From Euzebya tangerina (GTDB taxonomy: Bacteria > Actinomycetota > Nitriliruptoria > Euzebyales > Euzebyaceae): a stretch of DNA of 64,000 nt. Shown here one piece after another: positions 42,549-51,262 of this stretch. Each line of letters starts with the position of its first letter. Position 1 is the first letter of the stretch. The DNA lies in NCBI RefSeq assembly GCF_003074135.1, contig NZ_PPDK01000001.1, forward strand, positions 2,542,001 to 2,606,000. Reading direction: 5' to 3'. The notes below the pieces were generated by a model. The model did not search any database. It saw only the letters and a program-made list of their open reading frames with translations, and was not told the DNA's origin. The translations under genes and the position numbers were made by a program.

Positions 42549-44729
42549 TCATCGTTCCAACCGCGTCCGGGCCAGCAGGGCTGCCTCGTCGCGCGGGCGA
42601 CCGATCAGGAAGCCCTGACCGACGTCACAGCCCATGTCGGTCAACCGCTCCAGCTGAGCGGGTGTCTCGACCCCCTCTGCGATCGTGGTGAGCCCGAGCG
42701 TCCTGCTGAGGTCCAACGTGGCACGCACGATCGCATCGTCCTCACGCTCGGTCTCGATCCCCGCCACGAAGCTCCGGTCGATCTTGACGAAGGTCACCGG
42801 CATGTTGCGCAGGTAGGACATCGAGGCGTATCCCGTCCCGAAGTCGTCGATGCCGATCGCGATGCCGCAGTCGTCGATCTCCCGCAGGTTGGTCGTGACC
42901 TGCTCGTCGGCCTCGACCACCACCGTCTCGGTGATCTCCAGCCGCAGCGCATCGGGAGGGACGTCGGCTTCGACCAGGCTCCGTGTGATCGCCGCTGCGA
43001 TGCCAGGGGTGGTGAGCTCCTTCGGGCTCAGGTTGACCGAGACGTACAGCGGGATGCCGGTCCGGCGGCGCCAGCGCGCGACTGCGGAGATGGACTCGCG
43101 CAGCACGAACCGGCCCAGGGGGTTGATCAGACCGCTGTCCTCGGCCACTGGCAGGAAGGACGCAGGCGACACCGTGCCGAGCACGGGGTCCTCCCAGCGC
43201 ACCAGCGCCTCCGCGCCGACAACACGGCCGGTGCGCAGGTCGAGGAGCGGCTGGAACGCCTGGTGGAGCCCAGAACCCGGCGCATCGACACGAGCGACCA
43301 TCCCCGGGCCCACGGTGGAGAGCGCGGCACGCAGCTGGGTCTCGACCTGCAGCCGGTGGGATCCGTCGGGTGACCGGTCCGGGTCGACGAACTCCGTCCG
43401 GGCCCGGCCGCGCGCCTTGGCCTGGGCCAGCGCCTGCGAGGTCATCATGATGACCTCGTCGCCGGACAACTCCGATCCCGGGCCCACCACGGTCAGGCCT
43501 GCGGACGCCGTGACCTCCACGCTCGCTCCGGCGATGTCCATCGGAGCGGCCACCGCGCGCAGCAGTCGGCTGGCCAGGTCCTCGGCCTCGGCACGGGTGG
43601 TCACGCTGCCACAGAGGAGGACGAAGTCGTCGCCGGAGAGCCGGGCCGCGCTATCGCCCGGCGGGAGGGTACCGCGGACACGATCGGCGACCTCGACCAG
43701 GATCGCATCACCTGAGGACTGGCCGACGGCGTAGTTCACGGACCTGAAGCGGTCCAGGTTGAGCACGACCACCCCGAACGCCGTCCGTCGACCACGCAGG
43801 TGGTCGGACAACAGGTCGATCAGGAGCGTTCGATTCATCAGCCCGGTCAGGGGATCGAACAGGACTCGCTTCGAGACGAACTGCTCGGCCTTGCGCTGCC
43901 GAGACACGTCGAGGACCTGCGCGAGGAACTGGGTGCACCGGCCGTCGGGATCGCGCGCGGCACTGATCGCGACGCGGACCTGTCGTTCGCGGCCCTCCGG
44001 TGAGGTGAGGACGCAGTCGCTGTCGTAGTGGTCGATGCCGCCAGCCAGCATGCGCCGCACGGCGAGTTGGAAGGCGTCGTGCTCGTCGGGCGTGCCGATG
44101 TCGGAGTGCCTGCGACCGATCAGCACGTCAGCATCGGCCCCGACCAGTTGAGCGAATCGTTCGTTGGCCGCAACGATCACACCATCGGGGTCGAATGCGA
44201 CCATGCCGATCAACCGCTGGCCGAACAGAGCCGATGCCGGGACGGCGTCACCAACGCCGACCACCGGTGTCGCAACCAAGGAGAGCATGGTGCGATTGAC
44301 TCTGGGATCGGCGGCCCGTGTCATGACCAGCGCGTCCAGTGGGCGGCATCCCGGCTCGGGGACCAAGGTCCGACGCCTCATGTGGACCCAGGTCGTCGGC
44401 CGCTCCGACATCGTGATCCCGACGAGGCGCCGCGCGCGCTCCGGCAGCGAACGGATGACGTCCGACGGATCCGCGAAGACGGCACCCTCCGCATCGACCA
44501 CTCCCCATCGGTCGGAGCCGACGGCCAGGCCCGTCAGGTCGCCGCCGAACAACACCTGTGCCGCCCGGTTGTGCAGCTGCACCACACCGCAGGAGTCGAT
44601 GATGACGATCGCGTCCGGCACCGCGTCGATCAGCCGGTCGATGGAGCCGCTGGCGACGGACGGAGCCCCCGACAGCGCATCACCCGACGCGCTCGACCCG
44701 GTGGTCGGGTGGGCGTCGAGCGAGGACAC
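42549..44729 (-). CDS. PAS-PAS-GGDEF-EAL protein, probable c-di-GMP phosphodiesterase
   Basis: The 726-residue cytoplasmic protein has two PAS-type sensor regions (about 31-155 and 172-282), a GGDEF domain whose signature is SGDDF (365-369), and an EAL domain starting with AEALVRW (EAL at 507-509). The EAL metal and catalytic residues all appear: Asn in VNLSPKE, the Glu in ITETVVVEA, DDFGTGYASMSYL, the Lys in VKIDRSF, AEGVET and QGFLIGRP. So the EAL part should hydrolyse c-di-GMP, while the altered GGDEF may only bind GTP. GTG start with AAGGAG ten bases upstream. Confidence 0.9.
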   Translation of the reverse strand: MSSLDAHPTTGSSASGDALSGAPSVASGSIDRLIDAVPDAIVIIDSCGVVQLHNRAAQVLFGGDLTGLAVGSDRWGVVDAEGAVFADPSDVIRSLPERARRLVGITMSERPTTWVHMRRRTLVPEPGCRPLDALVMTRAADPRVNRTMLSLVATPVVGVGDAVPASALFGQRLIGMVAFDPDGVIVAANERFAQLVGADADVLIGRRHSDIGTPDEHDAFQLAVRRMLAGGIDHYDSDCVLTSPEGRERQVRVAISAARDPDGRCTQFLAQVLDVSRQRKAEQFVSKRVLFDPLTGLMNRTLLIDLLSDHLRGRRTAFGVVVLNLDRFRSVNYAVGQSSGDAILVEVADRVRGTLPPGDSAARLSGDDFVLLCGSVTTRAEAEDLASRLLRAVAAPMDIAGASVEVTASAGLTVVGPGSELSGDEVIMMTSQALAQAKARGRARTEFVDPDRSPDGSHRLQVETQLRAALSTVGPGMVARVDAPGSGLHQAFQPLLDLRTGRVVGAEALVRWEDPVLGTVSPASFLPVAEDSGLINPLGRFVLRESISAVARWRRRTGIPLYVSVNLSPKELTTPGIAAAITRSLVEADVPPDALRLEITETVVVEADEQVTTNLREIDDCGIAIGIDDFGTGYASMSYLRNMPVTFVKIDRSFVAGIETEREDDAIVRATLDLSRTLGLTTIAEGVETPAQLERLTDMGCDVGQGFLIGRPRDEAALLARTRLER

Positions 44730-44827
44730 GAGGCTGGACTCCTTGTCGCTGAGAGAATCGCGCTAGCTACGGTTCGTAACCAACTGGGTCATGGATGGTT
44801 GGCGGGTTCTCATCGGCAGGGCGCAGG

Positions 44828-44833
44828 TACGGT
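44828..44833 (+). promoter_or_regulatory. Putative -10 box of aspS (leaderless)
   Basis: TACGGT ends seven bases before the aspS ATG and no Shine-Dalgarno is present. Confidence 0.4.
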
Positions 44834-44840
44834 TTAGAAC

Positions 44841-46631
44841 ATGGAACCCTTCGGCAGCATGCGAACTCACGGCGCCGGCACGTTGCGCAGCAGCAATGAC
44901 GGCGACGAGGTGCTCCTCGCGGGCTGGGTCGCCAAGCGACGGGACCACGGGGGTGTGGTCTTCCTCGACCTGCGGGACCGCAGCGGGGTGTGTCAGGTCG
45001 TCGCAGACCCGAGCGCAGGCGAGGCCCTGCAAGCAGCCCACGATGTGCGTACGGAGTACGTGGTTCGAGTCCGAGGTTCGGTACGGGTTCGACCCGACGG
45101 GCAGGCCAACGAGGCGTTGGCCAGCGGTGAGGTCGAGGTTGCGGCCTCCGCGCTCGAGGTCCTGAGCGTCGCGCAGACCGTTCCCTTCCCGATCGAGGAC
45201 GGGATCGAGACCGACGAGAGCGTCCGACTGACGCACCGCTATGTGGACCTGCGACGTCCTGCGCTGGCACACCGGATCCGGGTCCGGGCCCAGGTGACTT
45301 CCGTCATCCGCCGTGTCATGGAGGACCACGGGTTCCTGGACATCGAGACGCCGATACTGACGCGATCAACGCCGGAGGGGGCTCGTGACTTCCTCGTGCC
45401 CTCCCGCCTCCAGCCGCGGTCCTTCTACGCACTGCCGCAGTCACCGCAGATCTTCAAGCAGTTGCTGATGGTCGCTGGGTTTGAACGGTACTACCAGATC
45501 GCCCGTTGCTTCCGCGACGAGGACCTGCGGGCCGATCGGCAGCCCGAGTTCACCCAGCTCGACATCGAGGCGTCCTTCATCTCCTCCGACGACATCTACG
45601 CCGTGTGCGAGGAGATGATGGCCGCCGTGTGGGATGAGGTGCTCGACGCCCAACTCCCCACCCCCTTCCCCCGCATCTCCTACGACGAGGCGATGCGGCG
45701 CTTCGGCTCGGACAAGCCGGATCTGCGCTTCGGGATGGAACTGGTGGACCTGAACGAGGCGCTCGAGGGGACCGGTGTCGGCGTCTTCAAGGGTGTGCTG
45801 GACGCCGGCGGGTCCGTCGTTGCGCTCTGCGTCAGCGGCGGCGGGGACATGACCCGCAAGCAGTTCGATTCGTGGACGGACTTCGCCAAGCGGCGCGGCG
45901 CCAAGGGCTTGGCCTGGGGCGTCGTCGAGGACGACGGCAGCCTGCGCTCGCCCCTGGCCAAGTTCATGGAGGACGCTGAGGTCAAGCGCATCCTCTCCGC
46001 AGCCGAGGCCGACCCGGGCGATGCCATCTTCTTCGGTGCTGGCGAGACGACCTTCGCCAGAGAGCTGATGGGCGCCCTCCGGGTTGCGGTGGCCAGCGAA
46101 CGCGGGCTGCTGGACGACCTGCCGGAGGAGGACCGCTGGCGCTTCGTGTGGGTGACCGACTGGCCGATGTTCGAGTGGGACGGCGATGCCGACCGCTGGG
46201 ACGCCATGCACCACCCCTTCACCGCACCGGCCGAGCCCGGCTTCGCCGACGACCCGGGTGCGGCCAAGGCACTGGCTTACGATCTGGCCCTGAACGGGAC
46301 CGAGCTGGGCGGCGGGTCGATCAGGATCCACGACCGGGGGATGCAGGAAACCGTGTTCTCCCTGCTCGGCATCTCCGCCGAGGAGGCAGACGAGCGCTTC
46401 GGGTTCCTCCTGCGTGGTCTGTCCTACGGCGCACCGCCGCACGGGGGCATCGCCTTCGGCATCGACCGGATCGTGATGCTGCTCACCGGGGCTGCCTCCC
46501 TGCGAGACGTGATCCCGTTCCCGAAGACCCAGTCCGGAGGGGATCCCATGACCGATGCGCCGGCGCCGGTCGACACCCCGCAACTGAGCGAACTCGGACT
46601 GCGAATCCTGCCGCCACCGGTCAAGGGCTGA
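44841..46631 (+). CDS. aspS: Aspartyl-tRNA synthetase
   Basis: AspRS (596 residues) has the N-terminal OB anticodon-binding domain (VLLAGWVAKRRDHGG, FLDLRDRSG), class II motifs (LDIETPILTRSTPEGARDFLVPSR and the ARCFRDEDLRADRQPEFTQLD block), the inserted bacterial GAD domain and the C-terminal GLSYGAPPHGGIAFGIDR motif 3. Many actinobacteria also use it to make Asp-tRNA-Asn; that is not tested here. The ATG lies seven bases after TACGGT. A 7-bp hairpin follows the stop. Confidence 0.97.
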   Translation: MEPFGSMRTHGAGTLRSSNDGDEVLLAGWVAKRRDHGGVVFLDLRDRSGVCQVVADPSAGEALQAAHDVRTEYVVRVRGSVRVRPDGQANEALASGEVEVAASALEVLSVAQTVPFPIEDGIETDESVRLTHRYVDLRRPALAHRIRVRAQVTSVIRRVMEDHGFLDIETPILTRSTPEGARDFLVPSRLQPRSFYALPQSPQIFKQLLMVAGFERYYQIARCFRDEDLRADRQPEFTQLDIEASFISSDDIYAVCEEMMAAVWDEVLDAQLPTPFPRISYDEAMRRFGSDKPDLRFGMELVDLNEALEGTGVGVFKGVLDAGGSVVALCVSGGGDMTRKQFDSWTDFAKRRGAKGLAWGVVEDDGSLRSPLAKFMEDAEVKRILSAAEADPGDAIFFGAGETTFARELMGALRVAVASERGLLDDLPEEDRWRFVWVTDWPMFEWDGDADRWDAMHHPFTAPAEPGFADDPGAAKALAYDLALNGTELGGGSIRIHDRGMQETVFSLLGISAEEADERFGFLLRGLSYGAPPHGGIAFGIDRIVMLLTGAASLRDVIPFPKTQSGGDPMTDAPAPVDTPQLSELGLRILPPPVKG

Positions 46632-46639
46632 GCCAACGA

Positions 46640-46657
46640 CCTGTCCAGATGGACAGG
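46640..46657 (+). terminator. Hairpin after aspS
   Basis: CCTGTCC (46640-46646) and GGACAGG (46651-46657) form a perfect 7-bp stem with loop AGAT, nine bases after the aspS stop. No T tract. Confidence 0.5.
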
Positions 46658-46753
46658 CGGTGAGGTGTCCACTGCGGGCGGTTACGTGGGCCGGCATGTC
46701 ACCTAAACGCCGAATCAGGCCGAAATCCCTGGCCAATCGGTGGTCTGGCGTGC

Positions 46754-46782
46754 TTGCACCGGCTCTACGGCCTACCTAGCCT
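46754..46782 (+). promoter_or_regulatory. Putative promoter of the CWB2 surface protein gene
   Basis: TTGCAC (46754-46759) and TAGCCT (46777-46782) are spaced by 17 bases. Transcription would begin near 46789, right at the start of the structured leader. An AT-rich GATAAT at 46923-46928 is a second candidate, which would give a very short leader. Confidence 0.4.
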
Positions 46783-46788
46783 CGTCCA

Positions 46789-46952
46789 TCAGGTCGGGAA
46801 GTTCGCAGTCGGCTACCCGTAAGGGTGCTGGCTTTGCGTACGTCCCTACTCCCGACCACCGCTCGCAGGACAACCACGTCCCTCGATCGGTCGGAACCGG
46901 GTCACACCCGGGTTCTAGTTCTGATAATCGAGGCTTAGGAGGCCTTCCACAC
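46789..46952 (+). promoter_or_regulatory. Structured 5' leader of the CWB2 surface protein mRNA
   Basis: The 321-base gap between aspS and the CWB2 gene holds no credible gene. It contains a nested structure: GGTCGGGA (46792-46799) with TCCCGACC (46850-46857), inside it CGCA/TGCG (46804-46807 with 46835-46838) and ACCC-GTAA-GGGT (46815-46826). Two further hairpins follow: GGAC/GTCC at 46868-46881, and GAACC-GGGT with ACCCGGGTTC at 46894-46915. A strong AGGAGG (46937-46942) ends the leader ten bases before the ATG. I match it to no known riboswitch class. Confidence 0.45.
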
Positions 46953-48200
46953 ATGACTGTCACCCACATTGGGCGCCGATTGGTGCTCGTCGGGTTGCTC
47001 GCGCTCGTCGCCTCGTTGCTGCCGTTCTCGGCCAGCCAAGCGCAGGACGACTCTGACGACTCCGGCGACACCGAGAACGTCTATCTCGACCTGGATCTGT
47101 CGGACACCAGCACGACGAGTGAGTCTGTCCAGACATCGATCCTGTTCTCGCAACTGCAGTTCCCCGACACGGACACGCCGGGCGACACGCTGGCTGATGA
47201 CGTGATCCTGGCGACCGACGCCGACGGTGCAGACGCACTGGCCGCTGGTTCCATCCAGGACAACGCACCGCTGCTGTACTTCAACCCCGACACGGGCGTC
47301 GAGACTGCGCACATCCAGGAGATCACCCGTCTGGGTGCTTCCCGGGTCATCATCGTCGGTGAGTCCGACGCGATCGACACCGCAACCGAGACCGCCATCA
47401 ATGGCCTTGGTCTGCTCACCGTCCGTCTGGGTGGCGACACCCGTATCGAGACGGCCAACGAGGTCGCTGACTTCCTGTACTGCCGGAACGACTCCAGCAG
47501 CTCCACTGAGGGCAACTGCGAGGACTCCCGCACCGACACCGGTTTCGTGGAGTCTGACGACACCGCGAACGACACTGCCATCCACCTCTCCCGTGCCTTC
47601 GGTACCGCCACCGACCCGTCTGCAGCCTTTGCTGACGCCGCCGGTCTGGGTGCCTGGGCCGCTCAGAGCGGTGTGGCCACCGTCCTGACCGACACCGCAC
47701 AGGTGCTCCCGAGCACCGCGGCGTTCTACATGGACACCACCAACGACTCCGTCACCCGGTCGGTCACCATCGGTGGTCCGGCTGCTGTATCTGACGCCGT
47801 CCTCGACACGCTCGAGGAGGAGTACGACCAGGACGTCGACACCCGCGTGAGCATGCCCGACATGGACAACCGTGCCGGTACTGCCATCGCAGTGAACGGC
47901 GCCCGTGGCCTCGACACCGGAAGTGACTCCCTGCTGGGTGTCGTCTTCGTCGAGGGGTACACCGGTGACTTCTTCATCGACGCGTACGCGCTCGCTGGCC
48001 TTGCTGGCGTGAACGACCACGCGGTTGTTCTGGTCAACGACGGGATGCTCCCGCCGGAGTCCCTGGCCTACGTTGAGGCCCTGGACTTCACCGGCCTGAA
48101 CATCTTCGCCACCCCGAACGTCTCTGAGGACGGCATCGCTGCCATCGAGGCAGCAACCGGCCAGACGCTCGACACGCTGACCTACAGCGACGCGCCGTAG
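46953..48200 (+). CDS. Secreted protein made of cell-wall-binding repeats 2 (CWB2), S-layer-like
   Basis: The 415-residue precursor has a signal peptide (cleavage near SASQAQ), an acidic linker and then only CWB2-type repeats. Marks of these include DDVILATDADGADALAAG, ITRLGASRVIIVGESDAI, LGGDTRIETANEVADF, AWAAQSGVATVLTD, SVTIGGPAAVSDAV, RAGTAIAVNGARG and a last unit with FFIDAYALAGLAG. There is no enzymatic domain. In Clostridioides difficile three CWB2 repeats bind a wall polysaccharide and hold the S-layer. A strong Shine-Dalgarno, a long structured leader and a powerful terminator suggest high, controlled expression. Confidence 0.85.
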   Translation: MTVTHIGRRLVLVGLLALVASLLPFSASQAQDDSDDSGDTENVYLDLDLSDTSTTSESVQTSILFSQLQFPDTDTPGDTLADDVILATDADGADALAAGSIQDNAPLLYFNPDTGVETAHIQEITRLGASRVIIVGESDAIDTATETAINGLGLLTVRLGGDTRIETANEVADFLYCRNDSSSSTEGNCEDSRTDTGFVESDDTANDTAIHLSRAFGTATDPSAAFADAAGLGAWAAQSGVATVLTDTAQVLPSTAAFYMDTTNDSVTRSVTIGGPAAVSDAVLDTLEEEYDQDVDTRVSMPDMDNRAGTAIAVNGARGLDTGSDSLLGVVFVEGYTGDFFIDAYALAGLAGVNDHAVVLVNDGMLPPESLAYVEALDFTGLNIFATPNVSEDGIAAIEAATGQTLDTLTYSDAP

Positions 48201-48238
48201 GTCAAGCCAGCTCGCAGCACCACGCTGCACCGCTAGTC

Positions 48239-48273
48239 ACGATGACCCGGCCACCTGGTGGCCGGGTCATCGT
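48239..48273 (+). terminator. Very strong terminator after the CWB2 surface protein gene
   Basis: Perfect 17-base arms (ACGATGACCCGGCCACC and its exact inverse) flank a single T, so the hairpin closes with a small loop of central bases. It starts 38 bases after the stop and is followed by TTC. It is symmetric and would work in either direction. Confidence 0.88.
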
Positions 48274-48292
48274 TCATGTCCGGAGCCACCAG

Positions 48293-48298
48293 TAGGGT
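48293..48298 (+). promoter_or_regulatory. Putative -10 box of the polysaccharide cluster (leaderless)
   Basis: TAGGGT ends seven bases before the GTG at 48306, with no Shine-Dalgarno. This would be the first promoter of the cluster. Confidence 0.4.
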
Positions 48299-48305
48299 TG
48301 CGCCC

Positions 48306-50138
48306 GTGTTCATCTCCAGAACTGCCGTCGCGACGACGCTGGCCACCGTCGTGGTCATCACCGCCCTGATCGTCATCCCCAGCGGACTGAACGCCTTCGA
48401 GCCGTCCAAGCTGATGAGCATCGTCGTCGGCGCCGCGGCCTGCGCCTGCGCGGTGTGGCTGACCGGCGGAGTCGATCGCAAACGGGTGGCCGAGGCGCGT
48501 GTCCCGCTCATCGTCGCGGCCGTCTTCCTCGTGCTGCTGCTGATCGCCGCCCTTGCCTCGCCCAGCCCGTTGAGCGCTCTGGTCGGGTCCCGGAGCCGGT
48601 GGGGTGGTGTGGCCCTGTACGCCGGGTGTGGGGTGCTGTTCGCCGTGGCCACGCAGCTCTCCCGCCTCCAGGTCCGACAGGTGCTGACGGCGGTGGCGCT
48701 GGCCGGTGGCGGCGTCGCCGCCTTCGGTGTCCTCCAGTCGATCGGCTTCAACCCGCTCGAGGGCATCGGTGATCAGACCGGCGTTCCCTCGACCTTCGGC
48801 AACATCAACTTCGCCGCCGGATTCGTCGGCGCGACGCTCGGCGCCATGCTGTGGTTGGTGCTCGACGACGACCTGCCGTTCAAGCGGCGCGTCCTGGGCG
48901 GGGTCCTGCTGGTGTTCGGGTTGGCCTACGTCTGGGTCAACGACTCGTTCCAGGGCATCCCGACCGGGGCCGCAGCCATGGCGATCGCTGCCGCCGGCTG
49001 GGCGTGGACACGTGGCGGGTCGATTCGGAAGGTCGGCATCCCGCTCATCGGTCTACTGTCGGCAGTCGGCGCCGCGGTGGTGGGTGCCGGGGTGGTGGGG
49101 AGCGGACCCCTCAGTGCCCTCAGCGCGCAGCGCGGCATCCTGATCCGTCGCTACTACTGGGACGCCGCGCTGGACATGATCGCCGACAACCCGCTGCTCG
49201 GTGTCGGGCCTGACCGATACGTCTACGCCTACCGCACCAGTCGCTCGTTCGAAGCCGCGTCCGATCTGGAGTTGCTGCTCGACAACGACGCGGCCCACAG
49301 CGTCTTCCTGCACTTCGGCACCGCGGGCGGCGTGCCGCTCATGCTGGCCTTCGTCGCGCTGGTGGTCACGGTCCTCATCATGGCGGGACGCGGGCTCCGG
49401 GCGGAGAACAGCGATCCGATGCTCATCTTCGGAGCTGCCGCCGTGGTGACCGGGTACATCGTCCAGGCCCTGGTCAGCATCGATGTGCCCGGGTTGGCCA
49501 TGCTCGGCTGGGTGTCACTCGGCCTGCTGGTCAGCGCGGGGCTGGTACGCCTGCCCGTCACGACCAAGGGCAAGAGGAAGCGGTCCAAGAAGCAGACTGC
49601 GGCAGCGCGCCGGCCGGATGGGGCAACGATCTCCTGGCAGCCGCTGCTCGGCTCGGCGGTGATCGTGACCGTGGTCTTCGTCATCGCGATCACCCCCGTG
49701 CGGGTGGAGAGCCAGACCTTGACGGCACTGCGTCAACCCGATTCGTTGCGCACGGTCGAGGGCACGTCGGCCGCCGCCGACCTCGGCTTCTGGGACCCCC
49801 GATACCGTGAGCGGAGCGCCCTGTCGATGATGATCGTCGATCGTGCGGAGGGGTTCGACATCGCGCGGGAGTTGGACGAGGAGAACCGCCTGACGGCATC
49901 CGTCGCCATCCGGGCGGCCGGTGTCGCAGCCGATTCGGGTGACGACGAGCTGGCCGTGGAGTGGTACAACCGCGCGCTCGAGGGCGAGCCGCTCCACCCC
50001 GAGCTGCGTGTCCAGGCCGCCCAGTTTTTCGCTCAGGCAGGGGAGACCGAGCGGGCGGAGGAGGTGGCGTCCGGGTTGCTCGCTGACGACCCTGACAACA
50101 CCGATGCTCAAGCGATCCTCGACTCGCTGCCCTCGTGA
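48306..50138 (+). CDS. O-antigen ligase/polymerase-like membrane protein with C-terminal TPR
   Basis: The 610-residue protein has about 12 hydrophobic segments, with a central outer loop before the Wzy_C-type block RRYYWDAALDMIADNPLLGVGPDRY and DNDAAHSVFLHFGTAGG. Those are hallmarks of the O-antigen ligase/polymerase superfamily. The last 130 residues hold tetratricopeptide-like repeats (ELAVEWYNRALEGEPLHPELR). It could polymerise or ligate lipid-linked glycans outside the membrane. The GTG start is chosen from a TAGGGT box seven bases upstream; longer frames run into the terminator hairpin. Its stop overlaps the next start (GTGA). Confidence 0.85.
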   Translation: MFISRTAVATTLATVVVITALIVIPSGLNAFEPSKLMSIVVGAAACACAVWLTGGVDRKRVAEARVPLIVAAVFLVLLLIAALASPSPLSALVGSRSRWGGVALYAGCGVLFAVATQLSRLQVRQVLTAVALAGGGVAAFGVLQSIGFNPLEGIGDQTGVPSTFGNINFAAGFVGATLGAMLWLVLDDDLPFKRRVLGGVLLVFGLAYVWVNDSFQGIPTGAAAMAIAAAGWAWTRGGSIRKVGIPLIGLLSAVGAAVVGAGVVGSGPLSALSAQRGILIRRYYWDAALDMIADNPLLGVGPDRYVYAYRTSRSFEAASDLELLLDNDAAHSVFLHFGTAGGVPLMLAFVALVVTVLIMAGRGLRAENSDPMLIFGAAAVVTGYIVQALVSIDVPGLAMLGWVSLGLLVSAGLVRLPVTTKGKRKRSKKQTAAARRPDGATISWQPLLGSAVIVTVVFVIAITPVRVESQTLTALRQPDSLRTVEGTSAAADLGFWDPRYRERSALSMMIVDRAEGFDIARELDEENRLTASVAIRAAGVAADSGDDELAVEWYNRALEGEPLHPELRVQAAQFFAQAGETERAEEVASGLLADDPDNTDAQAILDSLPS

Positions 50139-51262
50139 GGGTTGCCCACGTCATCGCCCGGCTGAACGTCGGGGGCCCGGCCGCGATCCTGCAGACGCTG
50201 GTGGAGGAGTCGGCCCGGGCCGGGAGTGACGTCGACCACGTCGTGCTTGCCGGCACCCCGGGGGAGGGGGAGGCCAGTTGGCACGACGTCCGGGGCGGGG
50301 AGTTGGACGTCCGCCTGATCTCAGGGCTTCGGCCGGACATCCGACCGCCTCAGGACATGCAGGCACTCGCGCACCTGGTCCGACACTTGCGATCCATCCG
50401 ACCCGACATCGTCCACACCCACACGGCCAAAGGCGGCCTGCTGGGTCGGCTGGCCGCGCGCCGCGTGCCCCTGGCCAAGACGGTTCACACGTTCCACGGC
50501 CATGTCCTGCACGGCTACTTCGGGCGGGGCTCGACCCGGGCCTACGTCGCACTCGAGCGGCGGCTGGCCCGACGGACGGACGGGTTGATCGGTGTGGGAG
50601 AGCGGGTGCGGTCGGAGCTTCTCGAGGCGGGCATCGGACAGGCCGACCGGTTCTGGTCGGTGGCGCCCGGGGTGACGGCACCGGACCTGGTCCGGCGAGA
50701 GGAGGCGCGTGAGCAGCTCGGCCTGGCCGCCGATGCGCCGGTCGTGTGCATGGTTGGGAGACTGACCCAGATCAAGCGCGTGGACCGAGCCCTGGCCGTA
50801 CTGCGGGAACTGCGGAGTCGGGATGTCCGGCCGGTGCTGCTGGTGGCCGGAGGCGGGGATCTGGAGGAGACGATGCGGGCCCAGGCGGCTGATCTGGGCG
50901 ACCAGGTGCGCTTTCTCGGCTGGGTGCGCGATGTCGGCACGGTCATGGGGGCGTCCGACCTGATCCTGCTGACCAGCGACAACGAGGGGATGCCAGTAGG
51001 GCTCATCGAGGCCGCACTGGTTGGGCTGCCAGCAGTCGCCACCGACGTGGGTGGTGTGTCGGAGGTCGTGTTGGACGGCAAGTCCGGCCGGGTCGTGCCC
51101 GCGACGGTGCAGGATCTGGCCGACGCCATCGAGGACCTGGTGATGGATCGGGGCCGGCTGTCGACGATGGCCGAGGTGGCCAAACGGCACGGGTCAGCCT
51201 GCTTCGGGGCCGATATCCTGATTCGTCGACACCACGAGATCTATCGCGAGGTACTTGCGTGA
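50135..51262 (+). CDS. Glycosyltransferase family 4
   Basis: A 375-residue GT-B enzyme. It has the N-terminal VAHVIARLNVGGPAAILQTL acceptor loop, DIVHTHTAKGGLLGRLAA, a His-rich HTFHGHVLHGYF segment (common in the WcaA/PelF-like group) and the donor-side CMVGRLTQIKRVDRAL and TSDNEGMPVGLIEAALVGLP with the conserved Glu. It presumably adds a sugar to the lipid-linked intermediate. It overlaps its neighbours on both sides by four bases. Confidence 0.88.
   Translation: MRVAHVIARLNVGGPAAILQTLVEESARAGSDVDHVVLAGTPGEGEASWHDVRGGELDVRLISGLRPDIRPPQDMQALAHLVRHLRSIRPDIVHTHTAKGGLLGRLAARRVPLAKTVHTFHGHVLHGYFGRGSTRAYVALERRLARRTDGLIGVGERVRSELLEAGIGQADRFWSVAPGVTAPDLVRREEAREQLGLAADAPVVCMVGRLTQIKRVDRALAVLRELRSRDVRPVLLVAGGGDLEETMRAQAADLGDQVRFLGWVRDVGTVMGASDLILLTSDNEGMPVGLIEAALVGLPAVATDVGGVSEVVLDGKSGRVVPATVQDLADAIEDLVMDRGRLSTMAEVAKRHGSACFGADILIRRHHEIYREVLA

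Noticed and set aside
46830-46838. A CGCAAAGCC string on the minus strand in the CWB2 leader, reminiscent of c-di-GMP-I (GEMM) riboswitches
   Set aside because: It is on the strand opposite to the gene and the rest of the GEMM consensus is not visible. The sense-strand fold has a different layout.
48258-48305. Upstream extension of the O-antigen ligase-like gene
   Set aside because: The extra 16 codons lie within and just after the perfect terminator hairpin of the previous gene and show no membrane-protein character. The GTG at 48306 with its TAGGGT box fits better.
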